The position numbers and the translations under genes were made by a program. Positions 51,292 to 60,755 of a stretch of DNA of 64,000 bases are shown in pieces (within the stretch, counting starts at the first letter, position 1; each line of letters opens with the position of its first letter). The notes beneath the pieces were generated by a model. It made no database searches. It was given only the letters and a program-made list of their open reading frames with translations, and had not been told where the DNA came from. The stretch spans positions 62,001 through 126,000 of the forward strand of contig JBBDJE010000017.1 in assembly GCA_040880065.1 (NCBI GenBank), given 5' to 3'. Source of the DNA: Abyssibius sp040880065 (GTDB lineage: Bacteria > Pseudomonadota > Alphaproteobacteria > Rhodobacterales > Rhodobacteraceae).

Positions 51292-51324
51292 GCGTGCCAG
51301 CAAAGCGGTGCGCGCGCTCAGGGG
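51285..51324 (+). promoter_or_regulatory. Hairpin(s) of the leuA leader overlapping the leader stop
   Basis: 51285-51297 pairs with 51312-51324 in a 13-base stem with a 14-base loop (10 strong pairs, CCTCTGAGCG with CGCTCAGGGG). The 5' arm starts just after the leucine codons and contains the leader stop codon. A competing stem is possible between 51305-51312 and 51335-51342. No U-run follows, so termination could be Rho-dependent, or control could be at leuA translation. Confidence 0.5.
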
Positions 51325-51380
51325 ACTATCCATTCGCGCCGCATTCGCACAAAGCCAAACCTAATCAAGAGACAATAATC

Positions 51381-52937
51381 ATGACAGATACGTCCAAACA
51401 GGACCAAGTGTTGATTTTCGACACAACCTTGCGCGATGGCGAGCAGAGCCCCGGCGCAACGATGAGCCATAGCGAAAAGCTGGATATCGCCGCGCTGCTC
51501 GACGATATGGGCGTTGATATCATCGAAGCCGGCTTTCCCATCGCTTCGGAAGGTGATTTTGCCGCTGTCAGCGACATCGCAAAAAACGCAAAAAACGCGG
51601 TAATCTGCGGGCTTTCACGCGCTAATTTCAAAGATATTGACCGGTGCTGGGAAGCCGTGAAACACGCGCGCCGCCCGCGCATTCATACCTTTATCGGCAC
51701 CTCGCCGCTGCACCGCGCCATTCCGAACCTCAACCAAGACCAGATGGCCGAGCGCATTCATGATTGCGTTACCTATGCGCGCAACCTGTGTGATAATGTC
51801 CAGTGGTCATCAATGGATGCAACCCGCACCGAGTGGGACTATTTGTGCCGCACGCTCGAAATTGCCATCAAGGCCGGGGCAACCACCATCAACATCCCCG
51901 ATACAGTTGGCTATACCGCGCCCATGGAAAACGCCGACCTGATCCGCCGGCTGATCGCAACCGTGCCGGGTGCCGATGAGGTTGTCTTCGCAACGCATTG
52001 CCATAACGACCTTGGCATGGCGACAGCAAACTCGCTGGCCGCCGTGCAAGCCGGTGCCCGCCAGATTGAATGCACCATCAACGGCCTTGGCGAACGTGCC
52101 GGTAACACCGCCCTGGAAGAGGTGGTTATGGCGCTGCGCGTGCGAAACGACATCATGCCCTATCGCACCGGAATTGATGCCAAAAAAATCATGCAGGCCA
52201 GCCGTATGGTGGCGACAGTTTCAGGTTTTCCTGTGCAGTTCAACAAGGCCATCGTCGGGAAAAACGCGTTCGCGCATGAAAGCGGTATCCATCAGGACGG
52301 CATGTTGAAAAACGCCGAAACCTTCGAGATCATGCGCCCCGAAGATATTGGCCTGACCGAAACCAATATCGTTATGGGCAAGCATTCGGGCCGCGCGGCT
52401 TTGCGCTCCAAGCTCGAAAACCTCGGCTATGAACTCGGCGACAACCAGCTCAAAGATGTGTTTGTTCGCTTCAAGGCTTTGGCCGACCGCAAGAAGGAAA
52501 TCTATGACGAAGACCTGATCGCGCTGATGGCCGATAGCAACACAAATGCGGCCAATGACCATATTCAGGTGAAGTATCTGCGCGTTGTCTGCGGCACTGA
52601 TGGCCCGCAATCCGCCAACCTTACACTGACAATTGATGGCGAAGATCATAGCGTCGAGGCCACAGGCGACGGTCCGGTTGATGCGGCTTTCATGGCAGTC
52701 AAAGCCCTGTTCCCGCATGAAGCCAGCTTGCAGCTTTATCAGGTCAGCGCGGTAACCGAGGGCACCGATGCGCAGGCTACGGTTTCGGTGCGCATGGAAG
52801 AAGGCGGCAAAATTGTCACCGGCCAATCGTCGGATACAGACACGGTTGTCGCCTCAACCAAGGCCTATGTAAACGCGCTCAACAAGCTGATTTTGCGCCG
52901 CCAAAAGACAGCGCCGATAGCCAATTCCGCGCAGTAA
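51381..52937 (+). CDS. leuA: 2-Isopropylmalate synthase
   Basis: First enzyme of leucine synthesis. 518 residues from the ATG at 51381. The catalytic TIM barrel shows FDTTLRDGEQSPG, EAGFPIASEGDF and VVFATHCHNDLG with the metal-binding HxH. The C-terminal LeuA dimer (regulatory) domain follows at about 400-510 and binds leucine for feedback inhibition. A leader peptide with four leucine codons precedes it. A strong terminator follows. Confidence 0.97.
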   Translation: MTDTSKQDQVLIFDTTLRDGEQSPGATMSHSEKLDIAALLDDMGVDIIEAGFPIASEGDFAAVSDIAKNAKNAVICGLSRANFKDIDRCWEAVKHARRPRIHTFIGTSPLHRAIPNLNQDQMAERIHDCVTYARNLCDNVQWSSMDATRTEWDYLCRTLEIAIKAGATTINIPDTVGYTAPMENADLIRRLIATVPGADEVVFATHCHNDLGMATANSLAAVQAGARQIECTINGLGERAGNTALEEVVMALRVRNDIMPYRTGIDAKKIMQASRMVATVSGFPVQFNKAIVGKNAFAHESGIHQDGMLKNAETFEIMRPEDIGLTETNIVMGKHSGRAALRSKLENLGYELGDNQLKDVFVRFKALADRKKEIYDEDLIALMADSNTNAANDHIQVKYLRVVCGTDGPQSANLTLTIDGEDHSVEATGDGPVDAAFMAVKALFPHEASLQLYQVSAVTEGTDAQATVSVRMEEGGKIVTGQSSDTDTVVASTKAYVNALNKLILRRQKTAPIANSAQ

Positions 52938-52964
52938 CGCTGCGTCGTTTCGGAAAACCCCGCA

Positions 52965-52993
52965 CCCCCGCGCCAAAAGCGCGGGGGTTTTTT
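52965..52993 (+). terminator. Intrinsic terminator after leuA
   Basis: CCCCCGCGC (52965-52973) and GCGCGGGGG (52979-52987) pair around a five-base loop, followed by six T. This is a textbook Rho-independent terminator. Confidence 0.92.
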
Positions 52994-53199
52994 GTTAACC
53001 ACGCAATAGTGGCAATGTTCGATTTGTGCAATTTATAGCCAATGAAATGCACATTATTGACAGGAAAGAGCATAAACAGGCAAAAACCCGCGCCACAACC
53101 ATGGCCGCAGGATCAACCCTTTACGCATATGCTGCGCAAGGATTATACAGTTGCGAGGCCAATCACGGTCGATTCTAATGCATATAGGAAAGTCACCGG
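52994..53199 (+). other. mreB upstream region
   Basis: 206 bases with a TTGACA (53057-53062) whose downstream -10 is not convincing, and an AGGAAAG ribosome site shortly before the mreB ATG. I see no other gene or structure. Confidence 0.4.
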
Positions 53200-54237
53200 A
53201 TGTTCGGATTTCTCAGCGGGTTATTCTCGGCCGATATGGCTATGGATCTCGGCACCGCCAACACGCTTGTCTATGTGAAGGGCAAGGGAATTATTCTGAA
53301 CGAGCCATCGGTGGTTGCCTATCATATCCGCGATGGCAAAAAGCAGGTGCTCGCCGTTGGTGAAGAAGCCAAGCTGATGATCGGCCGCACCCCCGGTTCC
53401 ATCGAAGCGATACGCCCGATGCGCGATGGTGTGATCGCCGATTTTGCCGTGGCCGAAGAAATGATCAAATATTTCATCCGCAAGGTGCATAAACGCGGCT
53501 CGTTCGCAAAGCCGCGAGTTATTGTTTGTGTGCCTTACGGGGCAACACCGGTTGAAAAACGCGCCATCCGCCAATCCGTCCTTGGGGCGGGTGCGCGTTC
53601 TGCGGGGCTGATTGCCGAGCCGATTGCTGCCGCTATCGGGGCCGGAATGCCCATCACCGACCCGACCGGCAGCATGGTGGTTGATATCGGCGGCGGTACC
53701 ACCGAGGTGGCCGTTTTGTCACTGGGTGACATTGTTTATGCGCGCTCGGTGCGCGTGGGCGGGGACCGGATGGATGAAGGCATCATCTCTTACCTGCGCC
53801 GCCAGCATAACATCCTGATAGGTGAAAGCACCGCCGAGCGGATCAAAACCGCCATCGGCACGGCCCGCATGCCTGATGACGGGCGCGGTGCCAGCATGCT
53901 CATTCGCGGGCGCGACCTGCTCAATGGCGTGCCAAAGGAAACCGAAATCACTCAGGCACAAATTGCCGAAGCGCTTGCCGAACCCGTGCAGCAAATTTGC
54001 GAAGCGGTCATGACAGCGCTGGAATCCACCCCGCCCGACCTTGCCGCCGATATTGTTGACCGTGGTGTTATGCTAACCGGCGGCGGTGCATTGCTGGGCG
54101 AGCTTGATCTGGCGCTGCGCGAACAAACCGGGCTGGCCATTTCCATTGCCGATGAAACGCTCAACTGTGTGGCGCTTGGCACTGGCAAGGCGCTGGAATA
54201 CGAAAAGCAACTCGCCCATGTGCTCGACTTTGGCTAG
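53200..54237 (+). CDS. mreB: Rod-shape actin-like protein MreB
   Basis: 345 residues, the family length. Actin-like nucleotide motifs are visible: MAMDLGTANTLVY, MVVDIGGGTTEVA and VMLTGGGALLGELD. It forms membrane-associated filaments that guide elongation of the side wall. It heads the operon mreB-mreC-mreD-mrdA-rodA; the gap to mreC is 40 bases. Confidence 0.98.
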   Translation: MFGFLSGLFSADMAMDLGTANTLVYVKGKGIILNEPSVVAYHIRDGKKQVLAVGEEAKLMIGRTPGSIEAIRPMRDGVIADFAVAEEMIKYFIRKVHKRGSFAKPRVIVCVPYGATPVEKRAIRQSVLGAGARSAGLIAEPIAAAIGAGMPITDPTGSMVVDIGGGTTEVAVLSLGDIVYARSVRVGGDRMDEGIISYLRRQHNILIGESTAERIKTAIGTARMPDDGRGASMLIRGRDLLNGVPKETEITQAQIAEALAEPVQQICEAVMTALESTPPDLAADIVDRGVMLTGGGALLGELDLALREQTGLAISIADETLNCVALGTGKALEYEKQLAHVLDFG

Positions 54238-54277
54238 CACGGGCCAAGGCTAGGCCGGGGGCAAATCGGAGCACGCA

Positions 54278-55195
54278 ATGGCGGGCCACAGTTCAACAGC
54301 ATCAAACTGGAAGATTCTGCGCCGCTTTGTTTTGGGGCTGATGGTTGTTCTATGCCTGCTGTTGTTTTTGCTGTGGCGCATCGACAACCCGCGCATTGAA
54401 CGCTTTCGTATGATGCTGGTTGATCGCTTCGTGCCCTCGATGAGCTGGGTGCTGGCCCCGATAACCGGTTTTAGCCGCATGCTCGATGACTATCGCAGCT
54501 ACGATCAGATCTATCAGCAAAACCTTGAACTGCGCCGCGAATTGCAGCGCTTGGAAGTGTGGCGCGAGGCCGCCTCGCAACTGGAACAAAAAAACGCCGA
54601 GCTGCGCGCGCTCAACAATCTGCGCCTAAACCCGAGCCTTGCCTATATTGCCGGCGAGTTGATGGCCGATGCGGGAAGCCCGTTTTCACAATCAGGTTTG
54701 CTCAATGTCGGCATTATAGATGGCGTGGCCGACGGGCAGGCCGTGGTCGATGGCAAGGGGCTTATCGGCCGCATTGCAGGGGTGGGCGAGCATACAGCGC
54801 GCCTGCTGTTCCTGACCGACAGTTCGTCGCAAGTGCCCGTGACCTTGCCCGCAGCACGCCAGCGCGCCATAATGGTGGGTGACAATACGGCAAACCCGGT
54901 TTTGGAGTTCGCCGCCGACCCCGATGAAGTGGCCGCCGGCATGCGCGTTGTTACATCGGGTGATGGCGGGGTGTTCCCGCCCGACCTTTTGGTTGGCGAG
55001 GTTGTGCGCAGCCCTGACGGGCGCTTGCGCGTGGCATTGGTGGCCGATTACCGCAATGCCGAGTTTTTGCGTGTGCTTCGCAATGCAGGCGAAGAACAGA
55101 TTTTGGGGCCGGGTGGTATTATCGGCAATATACCACCGCCCGAGCCTGAAGTTGCGCCCGCGCCAGAACCCCCGCAGGACGAGGCCGCCCAATGA
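54278..55195 (+). CDS. mreC: Rod-shape-determining protein MreC
   Basis: 305 residues. A single membrane helix (about 12-32), a periplasmic coiled coil (QQNLELRRELQRLEVWREAASQLEQKNAEL) and the beta-barrel domain follow, with LLFLTDSSSQVPV and a Pro-rich tail (EPEVAPAPEPPQDE). It activates PBP2 in the elongasome. It overlaps mreD by four bases. Confidence 0.95.
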   Translation: MAGHSSTASNWKILRRFVLGLMVVLCLLLFLLWRIDNPRIERFRMMLVDRFVPSMSWVLAPITGFSRMLDDYRSYDQIYQQNLELRRELQRLEVWREAASQLEQKNAELRALNNLRLNPSLAYIAGELMADAGSPFSQSGLLNVGIIDGVADGQAVVDGKGLIGRIAGVGEHTARLLFLTDSSSQVPVTLPAARQRAIMVGDNTANPVLEFAADPDEVAAGMRVVTSGDGGVFPPDLLVGEVVRSPDGRLRVALVADYRNAEFLRVLRNAGEEQILGPGGIIGNIPPPEPEVAPAPEPPQDEAAQ

Positions 55196-55725
55196 CCGGC
55201 TGGCGCCTCAATCTGCTGCGCGCGGTCTACCTCGTGCTTGCTGTATTATGCATTACCGTCCCGCTTATTACGCTGGATTATTCGGTTCACCGCCGCCTGC
55301 CACCTGATTTGCTGTTCGCGCTCACCATCGCATGGATCATTCGCCACCACCGAAGTGCCAATATGCCGCTTGTCATCATCATGGCGCTATTGGCCGATTT
55401 TGTGCTCATGCGCCCTGTCGGGCTTGGTGCGATGATGCTGCTGATTACCAGCGAAGTGGCGCGCAACAATGCCCGCGTGTTGCGTGACTATGGCTTTGTG
55501 CTGGAATGGGTCGCAGTTGGTATGGGTTTTGTGCTGATGATGCTGGCGCAGAACCTGCTTTTGGCGCTGTCACTGTCCAACCCGCTTTCGCTCGGCGATA
55601 TTGGCCGCATCACGCTTGCGACATTTGTCAGCTACCCGTTTATTGTGGCATTCTTACGCTATATCATCCGAATTCGACCAACGACCACCCGGCTTAAAAT
55701 CAACAGATTGGGACGTGTAATATGA
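55192..55725 (+). CDS. mreD: Rod-shape-determining protein MreD
   Basis: 177 residues with about five membrane segments, as in MreD. Identification rests on length, topology and the position between mreC and mrdA, with four-base overlaps on both sides. It is the least conserved elongasome component. Confidence 0.88.
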   Translation: MTGWRLNLLRAVYLVLAVLCITVPLITLDYSVHRRLPPDLLFALTIAWIIRHHRSANMPLVIIMALLADFVLMRPVGLGAMMLLITSEVARNNARVLRDYGFVLEWVAVGMGFVLMMLAQNLLLALSLSNPLSLGDIGRITLATFVSYPFIVAFLRYIIRIRPTTTRLKINRLGRVI

Positions 55726-57665
55726 AGCGCCCAACCCCTTTTCCACATCTTGCCCGCGCGCGCCTTTCGCGCCGTGCGCTGCTGCTTGGCGGCGTGCAGG
55801 TCGCTGCTATCGGCACGCTCGCGTGGCGCATGCACAAGCTGCAAGTCACAGAATCGGAGCATTTTCGGCTTTTGGCCGAGGAAAACCGTATTGCCACCAG
55901 GCTTGTCCCCCCTGCGCGCGGGCTTGTGTTTGACCGTAGCGGCACTTTGATCGCGGCAAATGAGCAGAACTACCGCGTGGTGATTGTGCGCGAACAGGCG
56001 GGCGATGTTGATGCGGTTCTAAAACGCCTTGCACCGCTTGTTGGTCTGGATGAGGCCAAGCGCGAAAAGGTGCTGGAAGATGTTATGTCGCGCCGCGCGC
56101 ATGCGTCGGTTACCGTGGCCGAACATCTGGATTGGGAGCGGTTTGCGCTGGTTTCAGCCAATGCCCCGGCGCTGCCCGGTGTCATCACCGAAGTGGGGCT
56201 TACGCGCAACTACCCGATGCTGGGCGATTATGCGCATGTGGCAGGCTATGTCAGCTCGGTATCCGAGGCTGACCTGAGCCGATTGGAGAAGCCAGAAGAG
56301 GTAATGCAACTCCCCTCGCCGATGATTGGCAAAACCGGCATTGAGCGGATCAACGAAGACCTGCTGCGCGGCAGCCCCGGCATCAGCCATGTCGAGGTAA
56401 ACTCGTCGGGCCGTGTGATGCGCGAGCTTGACCGCACCGAAGGCATAGCGGGCAATGACCTGCAGCTCACCATCGACAGCGATTTGCAGCATTACGCCCA
56501 TTTCCGGATGCAGAGTGAAAGCGCTGCGGCCGTGGTGATGGATTTGCGAAACGGCGATTTGCGCGCGCTGGCCTCGGCCCCGTCATTCGACCCCAACAAA
56601 CTGGTTCTTGGCATTTCGCAAACCGACTGGAGCGCGCTGAACGACAACGAATACCGCCCCTTGGGTGACAAAACCGTATCTGGCACATATCCGCCCGGCT
56701 CAACCTACAAAATGGTGGTCGGGCTCGCAGCGCTCAAAGCGGGCGTGGTAACACCGGAAGAACGCATTTTTTGCCCGGGTCATTTTGACCTTGGCGGGCG
56801 GCGCTTTCACTGCTGGCGTTCTGGCGGGCATGGCCGCATGAACATGGCCGAAAGCCTGCAAAACAGTTGCGACGTTTATTATTATGAAATTGCCCAGCGT
56901 GTGGGCATAGAAGCGATAGGCGAAATGGCGCGGTCGCTCGGCATGGGCACGCCGCCGATTTTGCCACTGCCCGCTTTATCAGCGGGGCGCATTCCAACCA
57001 AGGCGTGGAAGCAGGAAACTTTCGGGCAAAGCTGGCTGATAGGTGATACGATCAACGCTGGTATCGGCCAAGGGTTCGTGTCCTCCTCACCGCTGGAACT
57101 TGCGGTGATGACAGCCCGCATCGCCACGGGGCGCGTATTGGTGCCGCGCTTGATCAGCCGCATCAACGGTGTGCCGGTCGACACGACCGAGGCTGGAGCG
57201 CTCGATGTAAGTGCCGAAGGTTTGGCGCAAGTGCGCCGCGGCATGTATGAGGTTTCAAACAACCCGCGCGGCACCGCCTATGCAACCCGCATTGCCGAGC
57301 CGAGTATGGCAATGGCTGGCAAGACCGGCACCAGTCAGGTGCGCCAGATCACGGTCGAAGAGCGCGCTGCCGGCGTTATCCGAAACGAAGACCTGCCTTG
57401 GAACCGTCGCGACCACGCGCTTTTTGTGGGCTTTGCACCTTACGAGAACCCGCGCTTTGCCATTTCGGTGGTGGTGGAACATGGCGGCGGCGGCTCGACC
57501 TCTGCGGCCCCAATTGCGCGCGATATTATGCTGCGCGCCCTTTACGGCACACAGCCACCGCTTTCTGCCTATCCGCGTGAACAGCACAACAATATGATCG
57601 AGCAACGCGCCCGCGAGCCCGGCCCCACCGTCTCATCGCCCGCCGCGCGGAGCGACCGCGCATGA
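55722..57665 (+). CDS. mrdA: Penicillin-binding protein 2
   Basis: The class B transpeptidase of cell elongation, 647 residues. One N-terminal membrane segment precedes a dimerisation/pedestal region and the transpeptidase domain. The active-site motifs are STYK in GTYPPGSTYKMVV, SCD in LQNSCDVYYYE and KTG in MAGKTGTSQV. It works with RodA, whose gene starts four bases before this one ends. Confidence 0.96.
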   Translation: MKRPTPFPHLARARLSRRALLLGGVQVAAIGTLAWRMHKLQVTESEHFRLLAEENRIATRLVPPARGLVFDRSGTLIAANEQNYRVVIVREQAGDVDAVLKRLAPLVGLDEAKREKVLEDVMSRRAHASVTVAEHLDWERFALVSANAPALPGVITEVGLTRNYPMLGDYAHVAGYVSSVSEADLSRLEKPEEVMQLPSPMIGKTGIERINEDLLRGSPGISHVEVNSSGRVMRELDRTEGIAGNDLQLTIDSDLQHYAHFRMQSESAAAVVMDLRNGDLRALASAPSFDPNKLVLGISQTDWSALNDNEYRPLGDKTVSGTYPPGSTYKMVVGLAALKAGVVTPEERIFCPGHFDLGGRRFHCWRSGGHGRMNMAESLQNSCDVYYYEIAQRVGIEAIGEMARSLGMGTPPILPLPALSAGRIPTKAWKQETFGQSWLIGDTINAGIGQGFVSSSPLELAVMTARIATGRVLVPRLISRINGVPVDTTEAGALDVSAEGLAQVRRGMYEVSNNPRGTAYATRIAEPSMAMAGKTGTSQVRQITVEERAAGVIRNEDLPWNRRDHALFVGFAPYENPRFAISVVVEHGGGGSTSAAPIARDIMLRALYGTQPPLSAYPREQHNNMIEQRAREPGPTVSSPAARSDRA

Positions 57666-58804
57666 CATTCCTCGACCAGTTCTTTACTGTGACCCCGACG
57701 GGGTTTCGCAAAATTCTCTTCGTCAACTGGCCACTGGTTCTGTTGCTGATCGCAGTGTCTTGCATCGGCTTTTTGATGCTCTATTCCGTAGCCGGTGGCG
57801 CGTTCGAGCCATGGGCGCAAGACCAGATGGTTCGCTTTGCGGCGGGGCTGGTCGCCATGTTCATTGTGGCCTTTATCCATATCCGGTTCTGGCGATCAAT
57901 CACCCCGTTTATCTATATTGGCGCGCTAGTGCTGCTTGTCGCGGTAGAGCTGATGGGCAGTGTTGGCATGGGGGCGCAGCGCTGGATAAATCTTGGCTTC
58001 ATCCGGTTGCAACCGTCAGAGGTTGCCAAAATCGCCGTGGTTATGGTTTTGGCCATGTATTACGACTGGCTCGACCCCGAAAAAGTTTCCCGTCCGTTCT
58101 GGGTGGTGCTTCCGTTGCTGCTGACCTTTGCGCCCGCTGCATTGACATTGCTACAGCCCGACCTTGGCACTGCATTGCTCATTGTTGCCAGCGGTGCGGT
58201 CATCATGTTTTTGGCGGGTGTCAGCATCTGGTATTTTCTTGCGGCAATCGCAGCCGTTGGCGGCGCAATTACGGCGGTGTTCCTGTCATGGGGCACAAGC
58301 TGGCAATTGCTGAAGGATTATCAGTATCGCCGCATCGAAACATTTCTGGACCCCGAACTCGACCCGCTTGGCGCGGGCTATCATATCAGCCAATCCAAAA
58401 TCGCGCTCGGTTCCGGCGGGTTTGAAGGGCGCGGCTTTATGCAAGGCACGCAATCACGGCTGAACTTTCTGCCCGAAAAACATACCGACTTCATTTTCAC
58501 CACATTGGCCGAGGAATTCGGCTATGTCGGCACCACCTTCCTGCTTGTGCTTTACACGCTGATCATCGGGTTTTGTATCCATGCCATGCTGATCAACCGC
58601 GACAGGTTCGGCGCGCTCCTCATCGGCGGTGTGGCTGCGACATTCTTCTTATACTTCGCCATCAATATGGGCATGGTCATGGGGCTTTTGCCGGTGGTGG
58701 GCGTGCCTTTGCCCCTCGTGTCTTATGGCGGTTCTGCTATGTTGGTGCTTCTAGGGGCTTTTGGCCTTGTGCAAAGCGCACATATTCACCGACCGAGGGG
58801 CTGA
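57662..58804 (+). CDS. rodA: Peptidoglycan glycosyltransferase RodA
   Basis: 380 residues with about ten membrane segments, a SEDS-family polymerase. Conserved features include GAQRWINLGFIRLQPSEVAK, KHTDFIFTTLAEEFGYVGT and the C-terminal GLLPVVGVPLPLVSYGGSAM. It polymerises lipid II along the side wall with PBP2. The final TGA overlaps the next start by one base. Confidence 0.96.
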   Translation: MTFLDQFFTVTPTGFRKILFVNWPLVLLLIAVSCIGFLMLYSVAGGAFEPWAQDQMVRFAAGLVAMFIVAFIHIRFWRSITPFIYIGALVLLVAVELMGSVGMGAQRWINLGFIRLQPSEVAKIAVVMVLAMYYDWLDPEKVSRPFWVVLPLLLTFAPAALTLLQPDLGTALLIVASGAVIMFLAGVSIWYFLAAIAAVGGAITAVFLSWGTSWQLLKDYQYRRIETFLDPELDPLGAGYHISQSKIALGSGGFEGRGFMQGTQSRLNFLPEKHTDFIFTTLAEEFGYVGTTFLLVLYTLIIGFCIHAMLINRDRFGALLIGGVAATFFLYFAINMGMVMGLLPVVGVPLPLVSYGGSAMLVLLGAFGLVQSAHIHRPRG

Positions 58805-59736
58805 TGCAGCATATTCTTTACGCCGGCAATGCAGCCGACTGGCCGGGTTACGCGGCGGCCCTGCCCCCATTGCTGGCTGCGCGTGGAATTGAGGCGAAGC
58901 TTGCCCCCGACATTCCGGCAGATCAGGTTGACTACATTATTTATGCCCCTGACGGCCCTGTGCAGGATTTCTCGGGCTATACCAAATTGCGCGCTGTCTT
59001 CAGCTTGTGGGCAGGTGTTGAAAAGATCATCGGCAACCCCACGCTGACCGTGCCGCTCACCCGCATGGTTGATGCCGGTCTTGCCATGGGCATGCGCGAC
59101 TATGTGGCTGGCCATGTGCTGCGCCACCATATCGGGATGGACACGCATATTCACGGCCAGGACGGGAAATGGCGCAACACGGTCTTTCCGCCGCTGGCGC
59201 GTGACCGCACCATCGGCATTCTCGGTTTGGGCGCTTTAGGGGCGAATTGCGGCCAGTCGCTGGCGCAGTTCGGCTTTAAGGTCATTGGCTGGAGCCGGAC
59301 TGCGAAAGAGATTGATGGCATTGACTGTTTTTCAGGCGAAGACAGCTTGAGCACGGTGCTGGAGCGCGCCGAAATTCTGGTGCTTTTGTTGCCCTATACA
59401 GAACACACCCACCATGTGCTGAACGCAGCACGGCTGGCCCAAATGCGCCCCGGCAGCATGATCATCAATCCCGGTCGTGGTGGGCTACTGGATGAAGATG
59501 CACTTCTTGCAGCGCTCAATTCCGGCCATATCGCGCATGCCACGCTGGATGTATTTCATACCGAACCGCTGCCAGCCGGTCATCCGTTCTGGGCACATCC
59601 GCGCGTAACGGTTACCCCGCATATCGCGGCAAGTTCGCGCGCTGAAACCTGTGCCGAAGTGCTGGCCGAAAACATTGTCCGCAGCACACGTGGTGATGCG
59701 CTTTTATATCTTGTCGACCGCAACGCGGGCTACTAG
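58804..59736 (+). CDS. ghrA: Glyoxylate/hydroxypyruvate reductase A-type dehydrogenase
   Basis: 310 residues of the D-2-hydroxyacid dehydrogenase superfamily. The NAD(P) fold is IGILGLGALGANCGQSLA, the catalytic arginine is in NPGRGGLLDEDALL and the catalytic histidine in VTPHIAASSRAET. The substrate-binding N-terminus (YAGNAADWPGYAAALPPLL) matches GhrA. It likely reduces glyoxylate or hydroxypyruvate; the exact preference is not certain. It starts one base into the rodA stop, and its 3' end overlaps the convergent membrane gene by four bases. Confidence 0.88.
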   Translation: MQHILYAGNAADWPGYAAALPPLLAARGIEAKLAPDIPADQVDYIIYAPDGPVQDFSGYTKLRAVFSLWAGVEKIIGNPTLTVPLTRMVDAGLAMGMRDYVAGHVLRHHIGMDTHIHGQDGKWRNTVFPPLARDRTIGILGLGALGANCGQSLAQFGFKVIGWSRTAKEIDGIDCFSGEDSLSTVLERAEILVLLLPYTEHTHHVLNAARLAQMRPGSMIINPGRGGLLDEDALLAALNSGHIAHATLDVFHTEPLPAGHPFWAHPRVTVTPHIAASSRAETCAEVLAENIVRSTRGDALLYLVDRNAGY

Positions 59737-60704
59737 GCGCGGCGGCGCAAATATTGGGCAAGCAAGATCAGCCCGCCAATTACCCCCACGAGCAAATAGT
59801 CGATGGCCGGAATGCGGATGACCTCATTCACCATGCCCCAACCGCGTTCGTTATAAACCACAGCAACGGCGGCGAGCGAGGCAATGCCAATCGCCCAGCG
59901 CAGGTATTTCCCCAAGCCCACGCCGTGCATTTGCGTTACCACGAAGATTGCAAGAAAGCCGAAAAAGAACATCGGCCAGAACTCCTGCCCGGCCGTAACA
60001 GCCACTACCGTGCCGTGAAACAGCACCATCACCTCCAGCACCAATGTCCAGTAGCGGTTTGTATGCACGCGGGTAAAAATGAACGCGCCCTGTATCATCA
60101 GCAGGAATGTGTAGAAAAACCCGAATAGGTGGCCCCATGTGTTTTCCATCGGGTGGAACCAATAGGTATAGGTGACCGCCCAAGCAAAATAGTAGCCGTG
60201 CGTGGCAATCAGCACAGGGCGCGCGCGGGCAAGCCAGCCGCCCGTTGTGCCAAAGAACAGCCCACGGCGCGGGGCTTCGATCATGAGCACGATCACCAGC
60301 AGAAAAATGACCGAAAGCTGGCTTGAAAACACCGAGGTATCTTGTGCCAGCCCGTCATACCACACGGCGGTTTGCAAATAGTGCAGCACACCGAATGCGC
60401 CCATGCCCGCCAGCGCAATCCAGTTGACGGGGTGCATGCGGTTGCGGTCGCGCAGGCGGTCGCGGTTGGCCTTGGCCCACCAGATCAGCCCCCAGAAAAA
60501 CGCCTGATGCAGCAGGTATAGTCCCCAGGCCGAGGCGCGCGAGGCCAGATCCGGGTCGGGCCGTTTCCAGAAATACCACGCCGCGCCCTGATCGGGCGCA
60601 AGCTGCACTTGCTGCAAAATCGGCTGTAGCAGCGGAATGGCTGCGCTAAGCAAGGCCGCCACGGCAATAGCCGCAATCCATCCGATTTTCATGGTCTTTT
60701 GCAT
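59733..60704 (-). CDS. Polytopic membrane protein of unknown function
   Basis: 323 residues with nine to ten predicted membrane helices and a short loop rich in Arg (RDRLRDRNRMHPVNW). Histidines lie near or within membrane segments (for example ATHGYYFAWAVTYTYWFHPMENTWGHLF and VLFHGTVVAV), which may matter for metal or haem binding. I do not recognise the family. It stands alone, convergent with ghrA and 51 bases from the SseB-like gene. Confidence 0.6.
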   Translation of the reverse strand: MQKTMKIGWIAAIAVAALLSAAIPLLQPILQQVQLAPDQGAAWYFWKRPDPDLASRASAWGLYLLHQAFFWGLIWWAKANRDRLRDRNRMHPVNWIALAGMGAFGVLHYLQTAVWYDGLAQDTSVFSSQLSVIFLLVIVLMIEAPRRGLFFGTTGGWLARARPVLIATHGYYFAWAVTYTYWFHPMENTWGHLFGFFYTFLLMIQGAFIFTRVHTNRYWTLVLEVMVLFHGTVVAVTAGQEFWPMFFFGFLAIFVVTQMHGVGLGKYLRWAIGIASLAAVAVVYNERGWGMVNEVIRIPAIDYLLVGVIGGLILLAQYLRRRA

Positions 60705-60755
60705 AGCGCCCCTCTATTTGAGTAATACGCTAGAAACTTCGATTTGGTTCATAAT

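Noticed and set aside
53057..53062. Perfect TTGACA hexamer before mreB
   Set aside because: There is no -10 element at 16-18 bases, so it is not called as a promoter.
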